In this document: piece by piece, positions 18,209-27,900 of the stretch
How the letters are laid out: each line of letters starts with the position of its first letter
Position numbering within the stretch: the stretch's first letter is position 1
DNA from: Candidatus Cloacimonadota bacterium
Lineage (GTDB): Bacteria > Cloacimonadota > Cloacimonadia > Cloacimonadales > Cloacimonadaceae
Direction of reading: 5' to 3'
Assembly (NCBI GenBank): GCA_020532545.1
Contig: JAJBAW010000018.1
Coordinates: 1 to 52,964 of the forward strand
DNA length: 52,964 nt
Translations under genes and position numbers: made by a program
The notes under the pieces: generated by a model
What the model was told of the DNA's origin: nothing
Database searches by the model: none
The model's input: the letters and a program-made list of their open reading frames with translations, nothing else

Positions 18209-18803
18209 TCGCGAGCATTTTGTGATAGAGCTGGCCGAAGATCAGCCGGTCAACGACATCTTTGCCGATGGACGGGATTTGTACCTGGAAATCGGCTCTG
18301 GCAAGGGGGAGTTTATCTCCCAATATCCCATCAGCCATCCCCAGTGGAATTTCATCGGTATGGAGATGAGTGAAAAGCGCATTCGCGTCTGCCTGAACAA
18401 GCTTTCTGTAGAAAAGAACCCCAACGTCCGCCTCCTCAGAGAAAAAGCCGATGCGGGCATAGCGAAGTTTTTTCTTCCAGAAAGCCTCTGTGGTGTCTTT
18501 ATCCAGCATCCGGATCCCTGGCCCAAGCGCAGACATCATCGCCGGCGTCTTTTTCAACAGGATTTTCTGACCGCCCTGGCCGGCATCATGAAGCCGGGAG
18601 CACAGGTGCAGATCTCCACAGATCATGCCGATTACGCTGCCTGGATAGTAGCAGAGTTCTTCAAAAGCCCGCACTATTTATGCTTGCAAGATGATCCCAT
18701 CCAAGGACATGGCAATCTGGATGAACACGTGGTCACCTGGTTTGAAAGAGAGCAAAGACAGCTAGGCTATCCCCCCAATTTTATGCTTTACAAGCGCATT
18801 TGA
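18198..18803 (+). CDS. trmB: tRNA (guanine-N7)-methyltransferase
   Basis: A 201-residue SAM-dependent enzyme that makes m7G46 in the tRNA variable loop. The SAM-binding motif is LYLEIGSGKGEF (about residues 28-39), and the family signature is QHPDPWPKRRHHRRRL (about 103-118), followed by an ISTDHADYAAWI segment. Length is normal. The ATG at 18198 lies just after GAGGAAG and overlaps the end of the membrane-protein gene. The next gene's ribosome-binding site overlaps the trmB stop. Confidence 0.95.
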   Translation: MIADREHFVIELAEDQPVNDIFADGRDLYLEIGSGKGEFISQYPISHPQWNFIGMEMSEKRIRVCLNKLSVEKNPNVRLLREKADAGIAKFFLPESLCGVFIQHPDPWPKRRHHRRRLFQQDFLTALAGIMKPGAQVQISTDHADYAAWIVAEFFKSPHYLCLQDDPIQGHGNLDEHVVTWFEREQRQLGYPPNFMLYKRI

Positions 18804-18811
18804 GGAGCACT

Positions 18812-20494
18812 ATGAAATACGATTTTAACGCAAATCCCAGAATAAACAACACCCTGAATATGGTGGTAGAAACCATATCCTCTTTGGCAGAAGAGCAGCT
18901 CAAACACATCCAGCAACTCACCAAAATCGGGCAATCGCTATCCAGCGAGACCGATCTGAGCAAGATCTTTGACATGATCCTGGATGAAGGCGTGGCCTTT
19001 ACCAAAGCAGACGGCGCCACCATCTACAGAGTCAATGATGATGCCACCGCACTGGAGTTTGAGATCGTCTATAATGGCAGCATGAAGGTGCGCCAGGGCG
19101 GTTCACACGGGGCGGTAAATTGGAAACCCGTGCCGCTTTATAGTGATGACGGCAGCCCAGAGCTCTCTCATATAGTCACCGCTGTCTATCACAAAAAGCA
19201 AGGCCTTTGTTTTGATGACGTTTACAAAGCGGAAGGCTATGATATCAGCGGCACGATCAGCTTTGACAAAAATTCAAATTACCGCTGTGAAGCCATGCTG
19301 ACCATCCCTCTGAAAGACCATGAAGACACGGTCCTGGGCGTGATCCAATTCATCAATCCTCTGGACGCTGCTGGCGAAGTAACAATCTTTAACGATGAAC
19401 ACCGGGCCATGCTATCCTCGCTGGCTTCTCAGGCTGCCATCACTCTGTCCAATCGCAAACTGATCGAAAGTCTGGAAAACCTCTTGATGGAATTTATGCG
19501 CTCCATTGCAACGGCTATTGAACGGAAAAGCAAGTACAGTTCAAACCACATCACCCGTGTGGCGCTTTTGACCGATATGCTGGCAGAGAGGATCAATGAA
19601 GCCAAAGAAGGACATTATAGCGAGATAAAGTTCAGCGAAAACGAACTGAAGGAAATCTCGATGGCCGGCTGGATGCACGATGTAGGCAAGATCATCACCC
19701 CGGAATTTGTGATGGACAAAAGCACAAAGCTGGAGCGCATCATGGACGGAGTGGAACTGGTGAAAGAACGCCTGTCCCACCTGAAGACTTTGTTCAAATA
19801 CCTGAAGCTCTCCCTTAGCGATGATGACTATGTCAAGTTCGTGAAAGAGCATCTCGGGGAGGACGTTACAGATGTGACCCTCTATCTGGACGATGCCACT
19901 CACTTTGTGCAAGAGCTCAATATCGGAGGGGAATTTGTGACCGATGAGGTTCTGGCCAAAATGGAAACTCTGGCTGCGATCAATTTTGAATATGAAGGCG
20001 AGACCTACCTGGTTTTGGACGAACTGGACCGCAAGAACCTCAGCATCAGACGTGGCACCCTGAATAGCGATGAACTCAAAATCATGCGGGCACACGTAGC
20101 CATCACCTGGGAAATGCTCTCCCAACTCAGCTTCCCCAAGAAATACAAGAACGTGGCCTTCTATGCAGCCACGCATCATGAAGCCTTGAACGGAACAGGC
20201 TATCCCCGTGGCCTCAATGCCGGGGAATTGCCTTTGCCTTCACGCATCATCGCAGTAGCCGACATCTTTGAAGCCCTCACTTCTGCAGATCGTCCCTACA
20301 AGACGCCCAAGCCGCTCTCGGATTCCTTGAAGATCATGGCCTTCATGGCCAAACAAGGACATCTGGATCCGGATCTGATAGATTTCTTCCTGGACAGCGG
20401 CCTGTACCTGGAATTTGCCAAACAGCATATGGACGTAGCCCAGATCGATACAGTGGATATTCCTTTCTTAAAAAGTCTGTACCATCTTGGCTAA
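18812..20494 (+). CDS. GAF - HD-GYP domain protein, probable cyclic-di-GMP phosphodiesterase
   Basis: A 560-residue cytoplasmic signalling protein. An N-terminal GAF domain (about 40-200, from TKIGQSLSSETDLSKIFDMIL) precedes an HD-GYP domain with WMHDVGKI (HD at about 288-289) and HHEALNGTGYPRGL (about 455), then DIFEALTSADRPYK. These are the metal-binding and GYP residues of c-di-GMP-hydrolysing enzymes. The gap between HD and HHE is about 165 residues where about 60 is usual, because of a charged insertion rich in DDD/YLDD stretches. The ATG at 18812 follows GAGGAG; an upstream TTG is less likely. The GAF ligand is unknown. Confidence 0.88.
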   Translation: MKYDFNANPRINNTLNMVVETISSLAEEQLKHIQQLTKIGQSLSSETDLSKIFDMILDEGVAFTKADGATIYRVNDDATALEFEIVYNGSMKVRQGGSHGAVNWKPVPLYSDDGSPELSHIVTAVYHKKQGLCFDDVYKAEGYDISGTISFDKNSNYRCEAMLTIPLKDHEDTVLGVIQFINPLDAAGEVTIFNDEHRAMLSSLASQAAITLSNRKLIESLENLLMEFMRSIATAIERKSKYSSNHITRVALLTDMLAERINEAKEGHYSEIKFSENELKEISMAGWMHDVGKIITPEFVMDKSTKLERIMDGVELVKERLSHLKTLFKYLKLSLSDDDYVKFVKEHLGEDVTDVTLYLDDATHFVQELNIGGEFVTDEVLAKMETLAAINFEYEGETYLVLDELDRKNLSIRRGTLNSDELKIMRAHVAITWEMLSQLSFPKKYKNVAFYAATHHEALNGTGYPRGLNAGELPLPSRIIAVADIFEALTSADRPYKTPKPLSDSLKIMAFMAKQGHLDPDLIDFFLDSGLYLEFAKQHMDVAQIDTVDIPFLKSLYHLG

Positions 20495-21431
20495 TATCCC
20501 TTTGTATCTGGCGCCCCTGGCTGGCTATAGCGATCAGGCTTTTCGCAGGCTGTGCAAAGACTGGAAAGTGGACTATCTGGTGAGCGAAATGGTGAGTGCC
20601 GATGGCCTCATCCGGGATCAGGACAAGACCCTGGCATACGTTACTTTCGCAGAAGAAGAGCGCCCTTATAGTGTGCAGATTTTTGGCTCGGATCCGCTGA
20701 TTCTGGCCAAAGCCGCTGCCGCTCTGCTGCCTTTCAAACCAGATTTTATCGACATCAATATGGGCTGTCCGGTGCGGAAAGTGGTCAAGCGAGGAGCCGG
20801 TTCGGCCTTGATGAAAGACCCCCTGCGCGCGGCTGCAATCGTAAAAGAAGTGAAAAATGCCATCCAGGGCGCGGCAATCCTTTCGGTCAAGTTTCGCAGC
20901 GGCTGGGATCTGAACAGCCTGAATTACCTTGATTTTGGCCTGAAGATGCAGGATGCTGGAGCCGATCTGCTCTGCTTACATCCGCGCACCACCTCACAGG
21001 TCTTTTCCGGGCTCAGCAATTGGGAGCACATCCAGAAGCTCAAACAGGCCATCAGCATTCCCCTGATCGGAAATGGCGATGTCGATAGCCCCGAGACTGC
21101 CGCCAAAATGTTGAAAGACACTGCTTGCGACGCAATTATGATCGGCCGCGGAGCTTTGGGACGGCCCTGGCTGTTTGCTCAGATCAAGCAGTTCCTAAAG
21201 GATGGCTACTACCAGCCTATCACCAAAGATCAAATCCTGAAAACCTCCCTCACCCACCTCGATTATGCCCTGCTTTACAAAGAAGAATTTGTGGTGGTGC
21301 GGGAAATGCGCTCTCAGCTTTGCCACTATGCCAAAGGCATGCCGGGCAGCAAAGAGCTGAGGGAAAAGATCAATCACAGCAGCTCTGTGAATGAACTGCG
21401 GGAGCATTTGAGACAGTGGCTTTCGCATTGA
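20487..21431 (+). CDS. tRNA-dihydrouridine synthase (DusB-type)
   Basis: A 314-residue FMN enzyme that reduces uridines in tRNA. Visible features are the start PLYLAPLAGYSDQAFRRLC, the FMN and substrate motif DINMGCPVRKVVKRGAGSAL with the catalytic Cys, LHPRTTSQVFSG, and GNGDVDSPETAAKML followed by IMIGRGALGRPWLF. The overall match is to the DusB/bacterial Dus family; the exact U positions modified cannot be told. The most likely start is TTG at 20487, overlapping the end of the HD-GYP gene by 8 bp with no clear ribosome-binding site, which suggests coupled translation. Confidence 0.92.
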   Translation: MANIPLYLAPLAGYSDQAFRRLCKDWKVDYLVSEMVSADGLIRDQDKTLAYVTFAEEERPYSVQIFGSDPLILAKAAAALLPFKPDFIDINMGCPVRKVVKRGAGSALMKDPLRAAAIVKEVKNAIQGAAILSVKFRSGWDLNSLNYLDFGLKMQDAGADLLCLHPRTTSQVFSGLSNWEHIQKLKQAISIPLIGNGDVDSPETAAKMLKDTACDAIMIGRGALGRPWLFAQIKQFLKDGYYQPITKDQILKTSLTHLDYALLYKEEFVVVREMRSQLCHYAKGMPGSKELREKINHSSSVNELREHLRQWLSH

Positions 21432-21500
21432 AAAGTCGAAGAGATTCCTTTTTACCACCGAGAACACCGAGGGCACCGAAGAGGAGGGCTTGGGACTTCT

Positions 21501-21518
21501 GCAAGAACGGCGTCTTGC
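21501..21518. repeat. Short hairpin, member of a dispersed family (copy A)
   Basis: gcaaga-acggcg-tcttgc. The same layout occurs at 29202-29219 as gcagga-acagcg-tcctgc: the stem differs by a compensated pair, and a single loop base also differs. A related hairpin is at 42625-42643. Confidence 0.55.
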
Positions 21519-21754
21519 GCTACGCTAAAACCTCAAAACGCTAAAACCTTAAAACCTCTGATAATCCATTCAATCCGCCCGATCTGCGTTCTATACCCCA
21601 AAATAGCCACAAATATCTTGACACATACATAGGAGAGCTAAATAGTTGTTTTGTGAATGAAAACTTGGGACGCCACAGTAGATAAAGCTATGCCCTGTTT
21701 AGCGTTCTTTGCTTTTGGATCAGTTAACAAGACTAATAAAGATTAGGAGATTTT

Positions 21755-21931
21755 GTGAACAAAGTCCATTCCCTGCGAATTAGCCAATTTGAGCTCTCGC
21801 TTGTTTTGTTTTTAAAAACCCTTACTCTCCTTCCCCACTTCCCGGGGCAAGGCGCTCAGCTCATGAATCCCTCCTTCCCGCCTAAACCTTCAGTTAAAAG
21901 CATCTTATCTATATATCAATTAATTACTTAA
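21755..21931 (+). CDS. Possible 58-residue upstream frame (doubtful)
   Basis: A GTG-started frame preceded by AGGAG at a 5-nt spacing encodes 58 residues (begins VNKVHSLRISQFELSLVLF) and stops 10 bp before the ATG of the giant secreted protein, so its stop nearly touches the next ribosome-binding site. No family resemblance is seen, and the composition is not typical of a conserved protein. It may be a leader peptide or chance. Confidence 0.15.
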   Translation: MNKVHSLRISQFELSLVLFLKTLTLLPHFPGQGAQLMNPSFPPKPSVKSILSIYQLIT

Positions 21932-21941
21932 GGAGAATACC

Positions 21942-24900
21942 ATGAAAAAACTTATCTGTCTCATTCTCGTCATCGGCGCATTTTTTGCTTTTTCTTCTCC
22001 AGCAAGTGCCCAAGCCAATATCACCATAGGCGATGGGGCTGCTGTAAACGTCACCACAGGCTACCCCGCGCCCTACGGCACCTGGTACAGAAGCTTTCGT
22101 GAGCAATTTCTGTATCGCATTACCGAAATTGAGGATGCCGGTGGAGGCCCTGGAGCCATCAATTCGGTGGCTTTCAATGTCGCATCGGTAAATAACTGCA
22201 CTGCAATGCCGAACTATAGAATCCGTCTCAAACATACCACTCAGACGGAGCTAAGCTCGAACTTTGAAACCGGCACTTACCAGGAAGTGTTTGTGTCAAA
22301 CAGCTTTATGCCTGTTACTGGCTGGAACACCCACACTTTTAGCACTCCCTTCGTTTGGAATGGAACGCAGAATATTCTCGTAGATATAGTAACAGATGTG
22401 ATCACCGGAGACTACGAAGAAAATGCTTCTACATACTATACTCCTACCACTTATAACAGCTCCCTGCGCTATCAGAGCGATTATGAACCTGCCGAAAACT
22501 CTAGCACTGGCAACACGAATCTGAGTCGCAGCAATACCCGCTTCAATATGCAAACCATCGTGGTGACCACCCCCCCCAATCCCGCCGTGCTGGTCTCCCC
22601 TGCAAATAATGCCGTAGGCGTAATGACCTCTTCCAGCTTGAATTGGTCTTCCGGCGGTGGAGTTCCCACGAACTACAAAGTGCATTTCGGCACACAGAAT
22701 CCTCCGCCCTTTGTAATAAATACCCAAGAGACCTCATATGCTCCCACTTTGGCCATAAATACTCAATATTACTGGCAGATTATCCCCGAAAACGCCATTG
22801 GCCCGGCTCCAAACTGCCCCATCTGGACTTTCCAGACCAGCGGCCCCGTGATACACATGAGCAACGGCACTCAAGCCGTCCCGGATGGCGTGAGCTATGC
22901 CTTCTTCGATTCGGGCGGGCCAGATGCAGACTACTCAAATAGTGAAAACCTCACCTTCACTTTCACTGCCGCAAACCCAAGTTCCACGATTTTTGTAACT
23001 TTCTCGAGCTTTGTGACAGAGAGTAACTATGACTTCCTAAAAATCTATAGTGGTGCCAACACCAGTGCTCCTCAGATCGGCCCTGCAGCCGGCTATGCTG
23101 GAAACAATATCCCAGCAGATATCATGGCTACCAATGCCATCACCTTTGTCTTCACCTCAGATGGATCGTTACCATATGCGGGCTGGCAGGCCTCTGTAAG
23201 CGCAGTGGATCTGCAACATGACCTGGGCATCATCAGCCTCACAGGAAATCAAACCCCCAGCGCCGGCACTGCTTCAGACTACACCGTAAGAGTTCGCAAC
23301 AACGGTTCTTTCCCGGAATCCACCTACACGGTGAAACTGATCGGGACTGGCGATGTAGAGCTTGCCTCAATGCCTGGAACCACCATCCAGCCCGGCCAGG
23401 AACTCAACCTTGTGCTCTCCTGGACACCCACCACCATCGGGCCTACCACCATCTGGGCCAAAGTCATTCTTGCCGGCGATGCCATCGCTACAAACAACCT
23501 CTCCAGCCCCATGAATATCGGTGTGTTTGAACCAGGCAGCAACGTAGTGACCATCGGTGGAGGAACCTATACGAATACCACCACTGGATCACCTACACCT
23601 TACGGCACCTGGTACAGAAGCTTCCGTCAGCAATATCTGTACACAGCAACGGATTTTTATGGCGCTGGCGGCATGCCTGGCACGATCACCGCTTTAGCCT
23701 TTAATGTGGCAGCGCTTAATACCTGTTCCCCCATGCCGAACTACAGGATTCGCATGAAGCTTACAGATGCAGAGGCCCTCACCCCCACATTTGAAACAGG
23801 TGATTACACCACCGTATATACCAACGCAAGCTATATGCCAATCCTGGATTTGAATGTACATACCTTTGATACTCCCTTCTTCTGGGATGGTGCGTCCAAT
23901 GTACTCATTGATATCGTCACAGACGTCACCGCTGGAAGTTATACTCAAAATGCTTCTGTATTTCATACTGAAACTCCTGTGCCCAAAGCACTTCGTTATC
24001 AGAGCGACTCCACCCCTGCTATAGATGGCAGCACTGGCAGCACCGATAATTACCAGGCTAATGCTTCTTTCTTCATCAGCCCTGTCGGTGGTGATCCTCT
24101 GCTTATCGTTACCCCCTCAGAGCACGATTTTGGTACTGTGCTGTTCTCCTCCACTGCGCACCGGAATTTCCTGATCGTCAATGCCGGTGGCGGAGCTCTG
24201 GGGATCAATAGTATCTCTATTACAGGAAGCGATGATTTCACTTTGACAAACCTCCCAGTCCTGCCCGCAAGCCTCAATACTGGTAATACTCTGAACTTCG
24301 GCCTGGACTACAGCCCCAGCACCGAAGGCCTGCAAACTGCCCAGATTCTGATTACGGATGACACAACTCGTGAAGTACGTATAGTGCAGATCACCGGAAC
24401 CGGACTTGATGCCACTATCTACACCCTGCCCTTTACGGAAAACTGGGACACCGCCACTGCACCGGCTTTCCCTCTGGGCTGGACCCGCATACTTAATAGC
24501 AACGAAACATACGCAGTGCTGGAGACTCATATCTACAGCCCATACAGTGCACCAAACTGTGTGCAATTCTCAAATTCCAGTGATGCCAATGCGGAATTGA
24601 TCCTCATTTCACCTGTGGTAGATGATGTGATCGACATGACGGATATCCGCGTAAAGTTCATGCTGAAAGGGGGATCTAACTACCAGATTCAGGTCGGGAC
24701 GATCGTGAATCCCGCAAATCCCGCTACCTTTGAGCTTTGTGAAACGCTCACCGCACAAACTGTTTGGGCTGAATATGCCGTAAATCTCAGCGCTCATACC
24801 GGAGTAGGGCGATACATCGCTTTCAGACAGGGAATTACCAGCAGCTATCAAACGGTTTATATCGATGATGTCATCTTCGAAGAGATTGCGCCGAACGATC

Positions 24901-27900
24901 TGGCTGCACTCACCATTTCCGGAAACAGCACCCCCTCTGTGAATGCTGCCGCCCAATATACAATCGGAGTATTTAACAATGGTACCGCTACTCAAACCGA
25001 CTACCTGGTCAAGCTTTTTAACGCAAGCAATGTAGAGCTGGCCTCAGCACCTGGCCCCACTCTTTTGGCTGGTGCCACTGCCGCAGTAGCTCTCAGTTGG
25101 ACCCCCACCACCCAAGGCCCCACCAGCATCTATGGCAAAGTAGTTCTGGTGGGAGATATCAATCCCATCAACGACATCAGCCCCTCCATGGCCCTGGCAG
25201 TACAGCCGGAAGGAATACTTTCCGTGACCATAGGCGAAGGTAATGAGCTCCAGGGTGTGCCTTGGGAATTCTTCTACAAAAGCAGCCTCTTCCAAACTCT
25301 GTATTATCAAGACGAAATGGCCATGTTTGGCACCATCACCGCACTGTCTTTGTATAATAACTTCACTACAAATCTATCCAATACACCCATCAAGATCTGG
25401 CTGGGAACCACCACCTCAGAAGATCTTTCTGCCGGCTGGATTGATCCCACCAGCCTTACTTTGGTATATGACGGCACCATCAATTTACCCAGTGGAGCCA
25501 ATACCATTACCATCCCACTGCAAACCCCATTTACCTACCCGGGCGGCAATCTGGTGTTCTATGCGAAGCGTCCCCTGGACGGGCAATATTACAGCTCCAC
25601 AGACGACTTCCTGGCGCAAACCATCGGCAACAACCGCTCGCGCAATATTTACGGTGATGGCACAGATTATGATCCCATGGCTCCCCCGGCTGGTTCGACC
25701 CTGTTCGGCACCTTCCCCAAAGCCACCTTCATCCTGACTCCCATTACTGGTGATCCTGTGTTTTCCGTAAGTCCTTCCGTCTATAACTTTGGCGATGTGA
25801 ATCTCAGCGGAAGCAAAAGCAAAACCTTCAACATCATGAACATCGGAGGCAGCGCTCTGGGCATTACTGCTATCAGCATTGCCGGCAGTGGAGCGATGAG
25901 CCTCAGCCAGATCCCCACCCTTCCCGTGAGCCTTGCTACCGGAGAAATAGCCAGCTTCACTGTTACCTTCACCCCCGTCATGTTAGGTGTGGAAAACGCC
26001 ATAGTGACCATCACAGATGATCTGGGCGCACGCCATGTCGTCTTTGGCAGAGCCGGTTCCCAGGATAGAACTAACCTGCGGAGTACTCACACCGTGGCAT
26101 TAAGCGGCACCGGTGTAAATGACATCACCATCGGGAGCGGCAACCAAACTGCTCACTTCCCCATGGATTTTTATTGGAGAAATTCTATCTTCGAGACAGT
26201 CTATACCATAAATGAACTGAGTAACTTCGTGGGCATGATCACCGGAGTGAAGTTCTATAACGACTTCGATGAAGGCCTCGCAGATATGCCAACCAAAATC
26301 TGGTTGGGCAGCAGCACAAATCCCGATCTCGCCAGTGGCTGGATTCCCTCCACTGACCTTACCCTGGTCTTCGATGGCGCAGTCAATTATCCTTCCGGAC
26401 AAAATATCATCTCCATCGATTTCCCACAGATGTACATGCATCTGGATAGCGGGAATCTGGTAATGATGGTACAACGACCCATGGACACCGACTGGCATAA
26501 TTACAATGACAATTTCAAGTGCCAGAGCGAAGGTAGCTCTACCCGCACCCGCTATGACTATGACGATAGCACAGAATTTGACCCTGCGACGGTGAGCGAT
26601 GGCCAGACTACATCCCAATTCCCCAAAACGACCTTTGTCGTGATTCCCGGAGGAGTAGGAAACATTTCCGGCACAGTCACCACTGCAGGTGGTCAGCCTC
26701 TGCCCGGAGTACAGGTAGAAGTCGTGAATCGCAGGCTCAGCACCACCACAAACGCCAACGGTGAATTCTTCATCGCAAACGTGCTACCCAACGATTTTGC
26801 CGTCACCTTCAGCAAATACACTTACATCAGCCAAACAGTGAACATCACCCTGGTTGAAGATGAAACTGAAATCATAAATATCACGATGCAGCTAATGCCC
26901 CAGGTAACAGTAGCCGGCACCATTCTGGCCAGCGATACCGGGCTTGGCATTGCCGGAGCCAGCATCCATCTGGGTGGCTATGCAGATTACAGCGTGAGCA
27001 GCAGCGCCAACGGCAGCTTTTCCGCTCCAGCCGTATTCGCAAATCATAGCTACGAATACATCATCTCCGCGGCGGGTTATACCAGCAGCAGCGGCGTCAT
27101 CGAGGTCGGCAGCACGAACTATGCCATGGGCAATATCACCCTCACCGAGATTGCCTATGCTCCCAATACGGTAGCAGCCGAAATCAATACCAGTTATGAC
27201 GCTATCAATCTGAGCTGGAACGCCCCGGATCCCAATGCCATCGAAATCACCGAAGGCTTTGAGGGCACCCTGTTTCCTCCCGAAAACTGGTCTCAGACCA
27301 TTCTCAATACCGGCCCCGCAAACTCCCTGGGAGTACTGCCTACCTGGTGCAATTTTGGCACGATCACCATCAGCGGATCCGGTAGCGTAATTCCCTCTCA
27401 AGGCATCAAACAAGCTGGATTGTGGTGGGATTATACCCATCAGGATGAGTGGCTGTTTACGCCTTCCTTCAATTGCCCGCCGGATGCCCACATGAGCTTT
27501 GATACCTATCTGAATATGGGCTCGCCCAATGAAGACCATTACGCTGTGAAAGTTTCCACCACTGGCGGGGCCACCTGGACCACACTCTGGGATGGAGCAG
27601 CTCAGCCTGAAGGTCTGCACAACTACGCCTTCCCCATCACCGTGGGCCTGGAGCAATATGGCGGATTGCAGATTCAGCTCGCTTTCCACGCCGAAGATCC
27701 CCCTTCCGATGATGGCTTGTGGTTCCCCTGGTTCATCGATAACATCTATATTGGTAACTTTATAGATCGTCTCTGCTTTGAGCCCGCCTCACCAGGCAAA
27801 CATCAATCTTCGCAATCTTTTGCTGCGGCAGATGGCAGATTCAGCCAGCAAACTCCGGATCGGCCCAGCCGCGCCAATCTTCCTGTAATGAGAACGCAAA

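Larger units (their letters stand above)
21432..21941. other. Intergenic region with repeat fragments
   Basis: About 510 bp. The left half carries a 14-base accgagaacaccga-like direct motif, a small hairpin (21501-21518), runs of ctaaaac-type sequence and a copy of aatccgcccgatctgcg followed by ttctata, related to the units of the 41.9-43.1-kb island. The right half includes an A/T-rich leader and a possible 58-codon frame. The last bases hold the AAGGAG site for the giant secreted protein. Confidence 0.6.
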
